Positions 1 through 7,466 of a stretch of DNA of 11,118 nt are shown one piece after another. The notes under the pieces were generated by a model. The model ran no database searches and was not told the origin of the DNA. It saw only the letters and a list, made by a program, of their open reading frames with translations. Made by a program: the position numbers and the translations under genes. Source of the stretch: Erwinia sp. (GTDB lineage: Bacteria > Pseudomonadota > Gammaproteobacteria > Enterobacterales > Enterobacteriaceae); assembly GCA_003512805.1 (NCBI GenBank), contig DOOK01000420.1, positions 1-11,118 on the forward strand. The letters are read 5' to 3'. Every line of letters begins with the position of its first letter. Position 1 is the stretch's first letter.

Positions 1-595
1 GCTCCGGCAGCGCGCCACAGTTAATAGCGATAAAGGCCTTGCCAGCGCGTGGACTGGCGGCGTGGATAGCCTGCGCCAGAATCTCTTTGCCGGTCCCGCT
101 CTGGCCGTTGATCAGCACGCTAACGTCAGACTGCGCCACCATCCTGGCCTGATCCAGCAGCCGCAGCATGACCGGGCTGCGGGTCACAATGCTTTCCCGC
201 CAGGCATCGTCACTGGCCGGGGCACGATGAGCCAGCGCCTGATCGATAGCGCTATAGAGCGCGTCCCGATCCACCGGTTTGGTCAAAAAACTAAATACGC
301 CCTGCTGCGTGGCGGAAACCGCCTCCGGGATCGAGCCGTGAGCGGTAAGAATAATGACCGGCATGCCCGGATGGCTCTTCTGCACCTCGGCAAACAGCGC
401 CAGGCCGTTCATTTCATCCATGCGCAGGTCGCTTATCACTAAATCGATGCGTTCGTTTTGCAGCGTACGCAGGGCTTCCGGCCCGCTTTCGGCGGTGGAT
501 ACGCTAAATCCTTCGCTGCCCAGACGCATTCCCAGCAGCTTTAACAGGCCGGGATCGTCATCCACCAACAGCAGGTTTGCCGATTTTTTTATCAT
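1..595 (-). CDS. glrR: GlrR, sigma54-dependent response regulator (5' part only)
   Basis: Cytoplasmic response regulator of the GlrK/GlrR two-component system; in E. coli, phosphorylated GlrR activates the sigma54 promoter of the small RNA gene glmY. I translated 198 codons before the window edge. The receiver domain (about residues 6-120) has the acidic pocket D12-D13-D14, phospho-acceptor D56 in ISDLR, T84 and K106. The AAA+ domain follows, with Walker A GQSGTGKE at about 164-171. The rest of the AAA+ domain (including GAFTGA) and the DNA-binding domain are outside the window. The ATG at 593-595 is preceded by AAGGAG at 7-nt spacing. It overlaps the qseG stop as ATGA, indicating translational coupling. 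The receiver and Walker A sequences agree closely with remembered E. coli GlrR (YfhA). Partial only because of the window edge; no frameshift seen. Confidence 0.95.
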   Translation of the reverse strand, partial: MIKKSANLLLVDDDPGLLKLLGMRLGSEGFSVSTAESGPEALRTLQNERIDLVISDLRMDEMNGLALFAEVQKSHPGMPVIILTAHGSIPEAVSATQQGVFSFLTKPVDRDALYSAIDQALAHRAPASDDAWRESIVTRSPVMLRLLDQARMVAQSDVSVLINGQSGTGKEILAQAIHAASPRAGKAFIAINCGALPE

Positions 596-1296
596 CGCTG
601 CGCTCCTTTTTCCGCATCGTTTTTCTCGCTGTGACCGTCGCTGCCGTCAGGCGAACGGCGCGTGGAGAGCTGGCGTTCAATGTCCGTCAGCGTATCCAGC
701 TTGCGGCGGGTCACTTTCAGCTCGCTATTAAGCGTGGCCTGCTGCTGTCGCAGCGCGTCCAGCTGGGCATCGCTGGTCTGCTGCAAATGATGATAGCGAG
801 TACGCTCTTCCGAGAGCTGAAGCTGCGCCATTTGGTTATCACGCCAGAGCTGAAGCAGCGGGCGTACCGCAGCGGGATAGTCGCGGCTGAAGGCATCCAG
901 CTGAAGCATATACTGACGCCGTTCGACGGGCGTGACGTTGCCGTTCGCCATCAGCACACCTGCTTTGAAAGCCCCTTGCCAGCTATCGCTGCTCTGCTGG
1001 CGTGCCTGAGCGCGCGCCTCAACGGCAGAAAGCCGCGCCGCGCAGTCTGTGGCCCGTAGCCAGTAGAGCGGATTGCTGGTTTTGCTCTCTTCCACATCCC
1101 AGATCCTGCCGCAGTCCACCAGCTGGTAGTCCACTATCTTCGCTTGCGGCTCTATAGGCGCGCTGTGCCCCACGATTTCAGTTCCGGGGGGATGGCTCGC
1201 GCAGGCGGCCAGCAGGCCAGCCAGCAGCGCGGCTGCTGTGTATTTGCCCAGCGGCTTAAACGATCCCGCAGCCGGAAAACAGAAAGGTAATCGCAT
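592..1296 (-). CDS. qseG: QseG, outer-membrane lipoprotein partner of GlrK/QseE
   Basis: A 234-residue lipoprotein encoded between sensor and regulator. In enterohaemorrhagic E. coli, QseG is an outer-membrane lipoprotein needed for full QseE (GlrK) activity and linked to type III effector translocation; here a role in GlrK signalling is inferred. The N-terminus has a basic region, a hydrophobic stretch (about 20-31) and lipobox L-A-A-C with C32 as lipidation site. The +2 residue is Ala, not Asp, which favours outer-membrane sorting. A conserved middle (NPLYWLRA, about 75-82; VERRQ, about 124-128) precedes a likely coiled coil (about 155-211) ending DIERQLSTR, and a polar charged tail. E. coli QseG is about 237 residues; the core is recognisable but the first 60 residues and the tail differ. 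The ATG overlaps the glrK stop by one base (TAATG), with only a weak GAGAA ahead, so it probably depends on coupling. Confidence 0.92.
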   Translation of the reverse strand: MRLPFCFPAAGSFKPLGKYTAAALLAGLLAACASHPPGTEIVGHSAPIEPQAKIVDYQLVDCGRIWDVEESKTSNPLYWLRATDCAARLSAVEARAQARQQSSDSWQGAFKAGVLMANGNVTPVERRQYMLQLDAFSRDYPAAVRPLLQLWRDNQMAQLQLSEERTRYHHLQQTSDAQLDALRQQQATLNSELKVTRRKLDTLTDIERQLSTRRSPDGSDGHSEKNDAEKGAQR

Positions 1297-2723
1297 TATT
1301 TGTTCTCGCCAATGGAGTTAAGTTCGATGCGAAAGCAGACGTCGGCCTCCTGGCTGGCAGTCAGCTGTAGATCGCCCAACAGGCGATGTACGCAGTCCTT
1401 GGCGATGCTCAGCCCCAACCCGCTGCCTTTTACCGCGCCCTTGCGCTGCTGGCTTCCCTGAAAGAAAGGCTCGAAGATCATTGCCCGCTCCGCCTCCGGT
1501 ATCGGCGTGCCGCTGTTGGCGACCTCAATGATGACCTTGCGGCCCTGTGGCCAGCTGCGGATCCAGATGGTACCGGATTCATCGCCGTAGTGTATCGCAT
1601 TCGAATAGAGATTATCGATCGCCCTGGTTAGCAGAGCTTCATCCGCCCGGCAGGCGGTCGCTTTCAAGGCAATGTCGGTCTGGATAAGACGCTTGCGGGC
1701 GGTAAGGTTATGGCTGCTGACAATGCGCTCAATCAGCGGTGCCAGCGCCACCGGCTTCAGCACCACCTGCGCTTCGGAAAGCTTGCGATTATAGTCCAGC
1801 AGCTGTTCGATGAGCCTTTGCAGATGGCGGCTGCTCTCATCGAGGATGGCCACTACTTCGCGCTGATCGGGCGTCAGCGGACCGGCCACTTCGTCTGCCA
1901 GTAAAGCCGTTCCTTCACGCATACTGGCTAACGGCGTTTTCAGTTCGTGAGAGATATGGCGCAAAAATTCATGTCGCTGCGATTCGAGCCAGGCCAGGCG
2001 TTCGCTGAGCCATAAAATACGCTGCCCCAGAGAGCGCAGCTCGCGCGGCCCCTTCAGCGCCAGATTGTGGCCCGCCGAGCGGCCTTCCCCAAGCCGGTTG
2101 ATCATGCGTTCGACCGCTTTAACCGGCCCGATAATCATGCGCGTGAACAGCATCACCAGGCCCAGACTGAGCAGAAACAGGATCAGCGCCTGCCAGCCAA
2201 AATACTGGCCGCGTTCAGCAATTTCACGCTGAAGCTGTAGCCCCCGTGAAAAAACCGCCTCGCGCGTGGATTGCACCAGCTGACCGTTGACGGCGGAAAA
2301 ACGTTCCAGATTATCGGAAGCCGTTTTAACGGGGTTGCTGTTATCACAGTCAATTTTTGCCAACCCGGCTAACAGCTGCTGCAACGACTGCGTCAGCCGA
2401 TCATCGGGCACGGCGGCCGCCTGCTCTTCCAGCATTCGGGCATATTTAGTGCGTTGGGTTTGATAAAGGTTGGCCAGCATGGGATCGTCCAGCACGCAGT
2501 ACTGGCGGTAGCTTCGTTCCAGTTCAAGCGCGGTGCGCGCCATCGCTTCGCTACGGCGTACGTCGGTAAGCGTATTGCGATTGATGTCCGCTGCCTGATT
2601 GCTCAGCGCAGAGAGGCTTTCCCACGCCTGCCAGGCCAGCACCAGCAGCGGCAGCAGGACCAGCAGAAAAGCCATCAGCACCAGCTGACGCAGCGAACGA
2701 GGGAACAGACGCCATTTTTTCAC
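1296..2723 (-). CDS. glrK: GlrK (QseE), membrane sensor histidine kinase
   Basis: Inner-membrane histidine kinase that phosphorylates GlrR; also described as QseE in enterohaemorrhagic E. coli. It has 475 residues, the length I recall for E. coli GlrK. Membrane segments lie at about 13-32 and 178-196, flanking a periplasmic sensor region (about 35-175) with the conserved stretch ERSYRQYCVLDDP. A HAMP linker follows (about 197-245). The dimerisation domain carries the H-box SHELKTP with phospho-acceptor H259. The ATPase domain has an N-box (DNLYSNA, about 370-376), an F-box (IFEPFFQGS, about 416-424) and a G2 box (GSGLGLSI, 433-440). The start is GTG at 2721-2723, preceded by AGGAGAG at about 8 nt, and the translation MKKW.FPRSLRQLV matches the family N-terminus. 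It is the first gene of glrK-qseG-glrR and lies 67 bp below the glmY terminator. I see no convincing separate promoter in that gap, so leakage through the terminator is possible. Confidence 0.96.
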   Translation of the reverse strand: MKKWRLFPRSLRQLVLMAFLLVLLPLLVLAWQAWESLSALSNQAADINRNTLTDVRRSEAMARTALELERSYRQYCVLDDPMLANLYQTQRTKYARMLEEQAAAVPDDRLTQSLQQLLAGLAKIDCDNSNPVKTASDNLERFSAVNGQLVQSTREAVFSRGLQLQREIAERGQYFGWQALILFLLSLGLVMLFTRMIIGPVKAVERMINRLGEGRSAGHNLALKGPRELRSLGQRILWLSERLAWLESQRHEFLRHISHELKTPLASMREGTALLADEVAGPLTPDQREVVAILDESSRHLQRLIEQLLDYNRKLSEAQVVLKPVALAPLIERIVSSHNLTARKRLIQTDIALKATACRADEALLTRAIDNLYSNAIHYGDESGTIWIRSWPQGRKVIIEVANSGTPIPEAERAMIFEPFFQGSQQRKGAVKGSGLGLSIAKDCVHRLLGDLQLTASQEADVCFRIELNSIGENK

Positions 2724-2790
2724 GGGAAGCTCTCCTGGTTTTAGTCAGCCCGATGCTAACGGACTGTACTGCAGGAGGAAAGCCTTAACG

Positions 2791-2825
2791 TAAAAACGGC
2801 AGGCTCACAGAGCCTGCCGTTTTTG
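2791..2825 (-). terminator. Intrinsic terminator of glmY
   Basis: Perfect 11-bp stem ACGGCAGGCTC/GAGCCTGCCGT with a 3-base loop (2796-2820), followed on the minus strand by a T run. The matching T run on the other strand means it could also work in reverse. It lies 67 bp before the glrK start, so leakage here would feed the operon. Confidence 0.93.
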
Positions 2826-3014
2826 GGATGCGCTGCCGGGGAGCCGACAGGGCGGAATAGGTGGTGCCTAACTCAACGTTGCGTCCTGAGTGTGATAGCG
2901 CTGAAGCGGTATCGGTCTCGCTGGACGGCAGGCACCGTATTGTGCGTCATTCGGAATGTTATGAAGCGCTTGACCGCTTGCGCAGGGCTGTTATAACCAG
3001 GTGAATGAGCCACT
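2791..3014 (-). ncRNA. glmY: GlmY small RNA
   Basis: Small RNA that in E. coli acts as a decoy for the adaptor RapZ, protecting the homologous sRNA GlmZ from RNase E and so raising glmS translation. Evidence: its position between purL and glrK is the E. coli glmY locus. The 5' end (AGTGGCTCATTCAC, reading down from 3014) matches the remembered E. coli GlmY start. The internal segments CCGAATGACGCA, TACGGTGC and CAACGTTGAGT are shared with the GlmY/GlmZ family. It ends in a strong intrinsic terminator. A short hairpin (AAGCG/CGCTT with a six-base loop) lies at 2964-2979. Predicted primary transcript is about 224 nt, longer than the roughly 184 nt I recall for E. coli, with the extra length probably in the 3' part that is processed away. 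The 5' end is set by homology and promoter position (3014 or 3015); the 3' end is approximate. Confidence 0.9.
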
Positions 3015-3020
3015 TCGCTT

Positions 3021-3049
3021 AATATAGCAAAATCCATGCCATATTTGAA
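3021..3049 (-). promoter_or_regulatory. Sigma70-type promoter of glmY, overlapping the sigma54 promoter
   Basis: On the minus strand a TATATT -10 element (3021-3026) is preceded by TGC, making an extended -10, and lies 6 nt before the inferred start at 3014. A weak -35 (TTCAAA, 3044-3049, 4 of 6 consensus) sits at 17-bp spacing. E. coli glmY has overlapping sigma70 and sigma54 promoters that share a start; the same arrangement can be read here. Confidence 0.65.
3026..3041 (-). promoter_or_regulatory. Sigma54 promoter of glmY
   Basis: The minus strand reads TGGCAT-N5-TTGCT, matching the RpoN consensus TGGCAC-N5-TTGCW at all but one position and keeping the invariant GG and GC. The GC doublet is 12-13 nt from a start at 3014/3015. 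Three GlrR-type sites and an IHF-type site upstream fit activation by GlrR through DNA looping. Confidence 0.9.
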
Positions 3050-3136
3050 ATTAATTTTTAACCTACTATTTTACAAGGCTTTTTAAAAAGAGATCCGCAA
3101 GACGACGACCAAATGCTGCGCCTCCCCCCTGAAAAC

Positions 3137-3154
3137 TGTCGCCTTTCAGGAACA
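3137..3154. promoter_or_regulatory. GlrR operator, proximal
   Basis: Reads TGTC-N10-AACA on the plus strand, one mismatch from the TGTC-N10-GACA motif I recall for GlrR. It shares TGTCGCC.TTCAG with the middle site. Its centre is about 131 bp upstream of the glmY start, a normal enhancer distance. Confidence 0.75.
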
Positions 3155-3184
3155 GAGTCAGGGTAAACCCAATAATTACTTTAT

Positions 3185-3197
3185 TATCAACAAATTA
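3185..3197 (+). promoter_or_regulatory. IHF-type binding site
   Basis: TATCAA-N4-TTA fits the IHF consensus WATCAA-N4-TTR exactly. It lies between the proximal and middle GlrR sites, about 2 bp from the latter. IHF is known to support GlrR-dependent glmY transcription in Enterobacterales by bending DNA. This match is further upstream than a bend directly next to the promoter, so its exact role is uncertain. Confidence 0.6.
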
Positions 3198-3199
3198 AA

Positions 3200-3217
3200 T
3201 GTCGCCATTCAGAGACA
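3200..3217. promoter_or_regulatory. GlrR operator, middle
   Basis: Perfect match to TGTC-N10-GACA, centred about 194 bp upstream of the glmY start. It is the best of the three sites. Confidence 0.82.
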
Positions 3218-3231
3218 GGTCATTTCACGAC

Positions 3232-3249
3232 TGTCGCTGTTTTGCAACA
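3232..3249. promoter_or_regulatory. GlrR operator, distal
   Basis: TGTC-N10-AACA, one mismatch from the motif, centred about 226 bp upstream of the glmY start and 20 bp from the purL terminator. E. coli glmY also has three GlrR sites. Confidence 0.7.
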
Positions 3250-3268
3250 GCGGCTAAATAAACAGATG

Positions 3269-3292
3269 AAAAAGGCAGCCGAAGCTGCCTTA
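3269..3292 (-). terminator. Intrinsic terminator of purL
   Basis: Minus-strand hairpin AAGGCAGC-TTCG-GCTGCCTT, an 8-bp stem closed by a stable UUCG tetraloop, followed by a T run. It begins 17 nt past the purL stop codon and separates purL from the glmY enhancer. Confidence 0.9.
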
Positions 3293-3308
3293 TAGATGGA
3301 AGCAACAT

Positions 3309-6300
3309 TTAACCAAGCTGTTTGCGCGCGTTACGGAACATGCGCATCCACGGGCTGTCTTCGCCCCACTCCGCCGGATGCCAGGAGTTACTGACGGTAC
3401 GGAAGACGCGTTCCGGATGCGGCATCATAATGGTGACGCGTCCGCTTTCATTGGTCACGGCCGTGATGCCGTTTGGCGAGCCGTTCGGGTTAGCCGGATA
3501 GTGTTCGGTCACCTTGCCGAAGTTGTCCACAAAACGCAGTGCCACCAGGCCTTTATGCTCCAGCGTGGCCAGATGGGCCTCGTCGCGCACTTCCACAAAC
3601 CCTTCGCCATGCGAAACCGCAATCGGCATCTGCGACCCTGCCATACCGGCCAGCAGCAGCGACGGGCTGGCCGCCACTTCCACCAGGCTGAAACGGGCTT
3701 CAAAACGCTCTGACTGGTTACGCACAAAGCGCGGCCAGGCCTCGCTTCCGGGGATCAGTTCACGCAGGTTGGACATCATCTGGCAGCCGTTGCAGACGCC
3801 CAACGCCAGCGTTTGCGGACGGTGGAAAAAGGTTTCAAACTCGTCGCGCACGCGGTTGTTGAAAAGAATCGACTTGGCCCAGCCCTCGCCAGCGCCCAGT
3901 ACGTCGCCATAGGAGAAGCCGCCACAGGCCACCAGCGTCTGGAAATCTGCCAGTCCGCGACGCCCCGCCAGCAGATCGCTCATATGCACATCGACCGCAT
4001 CAAACCCGGCGCGATGGAAAGCTGCCGCCATCTCCACGTGCGAATTGACGCCCTGCTCACGCAATACAGCCAATTTCGGCCGCGCGCCCGTAACAATATA
4101 AGGCGCAGCGATATCTTCTTCCGGACGGAAGGTTAGCTTCACGTTCAGACCCGGATCGAGATCGTTTTTCTTCGCTTCATGCTCCTGATCGGCACACGCC
4201 GGATTGTCGCGCAGGCGCTGCATCTGCCAGGTGGTTTCCGCCCACCAGGTACGCAAGGTGGTACGGCTTTCGCTATAGATTGCCGACTCGCCGGAGGTAA
4301 TAACAAAACGATCGCCAGACAGTGCACGTCCCAAACCGTGCACGCAATCTGCCAGCCCGTGAGCCGCAAAAACCTGCTCTACGTATTCGCGATCGGCTGC
4401 CGCGATTTGAATAACGGCGCCCAACTCTTCATTAAACAATGCGGCCAGCGCATCGCTCCCCAGCGCGGCGATATCCGCTTCAACGCCACAGTGACCGGCA
4501 AAAGCCATCTCAGCCAGCGTGACCAGCAGGCCGCCGTCGGAGCGGTCGTGATAGGCCAGCAGCTTCTCTTCAGCCACCAGCGTCTGCAGCGCATTGAAGA
4601 AGCCCGCCAGCTGCTGCGCGTCGCGCACATCGGCAGGCTTGTCGCCCAACTGACGATAAACCTGCGACAACGCCGTTGCGCCCAGGGCGTTAACACCCTG
4701 CCCCAGATCGATCAGCAGTAATGCATTATCGGGGTTAGCGGTTTGCAGCTGTGGCGTCACGGTGCGGCGGACATCCTCCACGCGGGCGAAGGCCGTAATT
4801 ACCAGAGAAAGCGGCGACGTCATTTCACGCTGTTCGGCTCCCTGCTGCCAGCGGGTTTTCATCGACATAGAGTCTTTGCCAACCGGGATGGTGATGCCCA
4901 ACGCCGGACAAAGCTCTTCTCCTACCGCTTTGACCGCCTCATAAAGCCCCGCGTCTTCGCCCGGATGGCCTGCCGCCGCCATCCAGTTAGCGGAAAGCTT
5001 GATGCGTTTTAATGAGCCAATCTGCGTGGCGGCAATATTGGTGATCGCCTCGCCTACCGCCAGGCGGCCGGAAGCAGCAAAATCCAACAGGGCTACCGGC
5101 GCGCGTTCGCCCAGCGCCATCGCTTCGCCGTAATAGCTGTCAAGGCTGGCGGTGGTTACGGCGCAGTCAGCCACCGGGATCTGCCACGGCCCCACCATCT
5201 GATCGCGCGCAACCATGCCGGTCACGGAGCGATCGCCGATGGTGATCAGAAACGTTTTTTCCGCGACGGCCGGTAAATGCAACACGCGATTGACGGCATC
5301 GGCAACGGTAATCGCCTCACGCGCCAGCGGCTCGCCTTTCGCTTTCAGCGTGACGGCTTCACGGGTCATTTTCGGCGTTTTGCCCAGCAGCACGTCCAGC
5401 GGCATATCGATCGGCTTGTTGTCGAAGTGGCTATCGCTCAGCGACAGATGCAGCTCTTCCGTAGCTTCGCCGATAACGGCATAAGGCGCGCGTTCACGCC
5501 GGCAGAGCGCATCGAACTGCGCCAGTTTTTCCGGCGAAACGGCCAGCACGTAACGCTCCTGAGACTCGTTACACCAGACTTCCAGCGGGCTCATGCCAGG
5601 CTCATCGCTGAGAATATCGCGCAGAGTAAACCGGCCTCCGCGGTTACCGTCGCTGACCAGCTCCGGCATGGCGTTAGAAAGGCCACCCGCGCCCACGTCG
5701 TGAATAAACAGGATCGGGTTTTCTGCACCCAGCTGCCAACAGCGGTCGATAACTTCCTGACAGCGACGCTCCATCTCCGGGTTATCACGCTGGACCGAGG
5801 CAAAGTCGAGATCCGCATCGGACTGGCCGGAAGCCATAGAGGATGCCGCGCCGCCGCCCAGGCCGATATTCATCGACGGGCCGCCCAGGACGATCAGCTT
5901 TGCGCCCACCGTAATATCGCCTTTCTGTACGTGATCGGCGCGAATGTTGCCGATACCACCCGCCAGCATAATCGGCTTATGGTAGCCGCGCAGCTCGACG
6001 CCATTGTGGCTGTTCACTTCTTCCTCATACGTTCGGAAGTAGCCGGTCAGTGCCGGACGTCCGAACTCATTATTAAATGCGGCGCCACCCAGCGGGCCGT
6101 CCGTCATGATATCCAGCGCGGTCACGATGCGATCGGGCTTGCCGAAGTCTTCTTCCCAGGGCTGTTCAAAACCGGGAATACGCAGGTTAGAAACCGAGAA
6201 CCCCACCAGGCCCGCCTTTGGCTTCGCGCCGCGTCCGGTCGCGCCCTCATCGCGGATTTCGCCGCCGGAACCGGTGGCCGCACCGGGCCAGGGCGAAATC

Positions 6301-7199
6301 GCCGTTGGATGGTTATGGGTTTCCACCTTCATCAGGATGTGCGCGTCTTCCTGATGAAAATCGTACTGGCTTTCCGCGTCGGCATAGAAGCGGCCAACCT
6401 GCGAGCCTTCCATCACCGCCGCGTTATCTTTATAAGCGGACAGCACGTAATCCGGCGTTTTTTCAAAGGTATTTTTGATCATTTTGAACAGCGACTTTGG
6501 CTGCTGTTCGCCGTCAATGATCCAGTCGGCGTTAAAGATTTTATGACGACAGTGCTCTGAGTTCGCCTGAGCGAACATATATAACTCGATGTCGTTTGGG
6601 TTGCGCCCGAGCTTTTCAAAAGCCTGCTGCAGATAGTCGATTTCATCTTCTGCCAGCGCCAGGCCCAGCTTACGGTTAGCCTGCTCCAGCGCCACACGGC
6701 CTTCGCCCAATACATCCACGCTGGCCAGCGGTGCCGGTTCATGCTGAGCGAACAGCTGCTCTGCCTGTGACAAATCGCTGAGTACCACTTCCATCATGCG
6801 ATCGTGTAGCAACGCGCCCAGTTGCGACCACTGCGCTTCGGTCAGCTGCGGCGCTTTAATATAAAACGCCAGCCCGCGCTCCAGCCGCGTGACCTGCGGC
6901 AGATCGCAGTTGTGGGCAATATCAGTGGCCTTAGAAGACCAGGGAGAAATCGTACCCGGACGAGGCGTGACCAGCAGCAGACGCCCTTCAGGCGTATGTT
7001 CGGCGAGCGAGGGACCATATTTCAGCAGGCGTTGTAAACGGGCTTTCTCCGCCTCGTCCAGCGGCGCGTTGACCTCGGCGAAATGGACGTACTCAGCGTA
7101 AATGTCACTCACCGGCAGGTGAGCGTCCTGAAAGCGGGCCAGCAGTTTGGTAATACGAAATGCCGACAGAGCGGGTGAACCACGCAGAATTTCCATCAT
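3309..7199 (-). CDS. purL: Phosphoribosylformylglycinamidine synthase (FGAM synthetase), large single-chain form
   Basis: Cytoplasmic enzyme of purine synthesis: converts FGAR, glutamine and ATP to FGAM. It has 1296 residues against 1295 in E. coli, and the two sequences are nearly collinear. An N-terminal PurS-like and linker region (about 1-215) begins [15 protein letters not shown]. The duplicated synthetase core (about 215-1000) includes [23 protein letters not shown] and [22 protein letters not shown] class I glutaminase domain (about 1040-1296) has nucleophile C1136 in GVCNGCQ and H1261/E1263 in MPHPER. I chose the ATG at 7197-7199, the first of two tandem ATGs, because it gives the family N-terminus and has GAGAG 7 nt ahead. 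The reading frame stays open a further 73 codons upstream, but that stretch spans the promoter and PurR site and resembles nothing in PurL. Monocistronic, with its own terminator. Divergent from mltF. Confidence 0.98.
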   Translation of the reverse strand: MMEILRGSPALSAFRITKLLARFQDAHLPVSDIYAEYVHFAEVNAPLDEAEKARLQRLLKYGPSLAEHTPEGRLLLVTPRPGTISPWSSKATDIAHNCDLPQVTRLERGLAFYIKAPQLTEAQWSQLGALLHDRMMEVVLSDLSQAEQLFAQHEPAPLASVDVLGEGRVALEQANRKLGLALAEDEIDYLQQAFEKLGRNPNDIELYMFAQANSEHCRHKIFNADWIIDGEQQPKSLFKMIKNTFEKTPDYVLSAYKDNAAVMEGSQVGRFYADAESQYDFHQEDAHILMKVETHNHPTAISPWPGAATGSGGEIRDEGATGRGAKPKAGLVGFSVSNLRIPGFEQPWEEDFGKPDRIVTALDIMTDGPLGGAAFNNEFGRPALTGYFRTYEEEVNSHNGVELRGYHKPIMLAGGIGNIRADHVQKGDITVGAKLIVLGGPSMNIGLGGGAASSMASGQSDADLDFASVQRDNPEMERRCQEVIDRCWQLGAENPILFIHDVGAGGLSNAMPELVSDGNRGGRFTLRDILSDEPGMSPLEVWCNESQERYVLAVSPEKLAQFDALCRRERAPYAVIGEATEELHLSLSDSHFDNKPIDMPLDVLLGKTPKMTREAVTLKAKGEPLAREAITVADAVNRVLHLPAVAEKTFLITIGDRSVTGMVARDQMVGPWQIPVADCAVTTASLDSYYGEAMALGERAPVALLDFAASGRLAVGEAITNIAATQIGSLKRIKLSANWMAAAGHPGEDAGLYEAVKAVGEELCPALGITIPVGKDSMSMKTRWQQGAEQREMTSPLSLVITAFARVEDVRRTVTPQLQTANPDNALLLIDLGQGVNALGATALSQVYRQLGDKPADVRDAQQLAGFFNALQTLVAEEKLLAYHDRSDGGLLVTLAEMAFAGHCGVEADIAALGSDALAALFNEELGAVIQIAAADREYVEQVFAAHGLADCVHGLGRALSGDRFVITSGESAIYSESRTTLRTWWAETTWQMQRLRDNPACADQEHEAKKNDLDPGLNVKLTFRPEEDIAAPYIVTGARPKLAVLREQGVNSHVEMAAAFHRAGFDAVDVHMSDLLAGRRGLADFQTLVACGGFSYGDVLGAGEGWAKSILFNNRVRDEFETFFHRPQTLALGVCNGCQMMSNLRELIPGSEAWPRFVRNQSERFEARFSLVEVAASPSLLLAGMAGSQMPIAVSHGEGFVEVRDEAHLATLEHKGLVALRFVDNFGKVTEHYPANPNGSPNGITAVTNESGRVTIMMPHPERVFRTVSNSWHPAEWGEDSPWMRMFRNARKQLG

Positions 7200-7263
7200 T
7201 AAAGATCTCTCGTCAGAGCGCCAGGCGACGCTTCTTGGGGCGCAACAGGGGAAAACGGGCGCC

Positions 7264-7292
7264 ATTATAAAGAATCCCCTGCTGTTACGAAA
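7264..7292 (-). promoter_or_regulatory. purL promoter
   Basis: A perfect TATAAT (-10) at 7264-7269 on the minus strand. At 17-bp spacing the -35 region (TTTCGT, 7287-7292) is poor and lies inside the PurR operator, so PurR binding would block polymerase. The start should fall near 7257, giving a leader of about 58 nt. Confidence 0.85.
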
Positions 7293-7302
7293 CCGTTTGC
7301 GC
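7287..7302 (-). promoter_or_regulatory. PurR operator of purL
   Basis: The minus strand reads GCGCAAACGGTTTCGT, a 16-bp near-palindrome with the central AACGGTT form of the PurR box; the consensus as I recall it is ACGCAAACG.TT.CGT. E. coli purL carries an almost identical box. With hypoxanthine or guanine bound, PurR would repress purL here. Confidence 0.92.
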
Positions 7303-7466
7303 AGAATTAATCGGACAGGGAATTGGCTGAAAAGCGCACAATTCCGCACAAATCTGGTTGCGCCGCTGCAGGGAGTTGCGCAAAATGCCCCACGCTCAGG
7401 GACCATTAAAGACCACAAATACTGCCGTTACAGACAGAATCCTGAGAGAAATCGAGAGATAACCAT

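Noticed and set aside
2724-2790. Separate glrK promoter in the gap below glmY
   Set aside because: No pair of -35 and -10 elements with reasonable spacing stands out; only the ribosome site is clear.
5277-6560. Long plus-strand open frame (427 codons) opposite purL
   Set aside because: It is antisense to a highly conserved part of purL. The frame is a by-product of GC-rich codon use and its translation resembles no protein I know.
7200-7418. 73-codon upstream extension of the purL frame, starting at 7418
   Set aside because: It covers the TATAAT promoter and PurR operator, so it would not be transcribed in full, and it has no counterpart in the PurL N-terminus.
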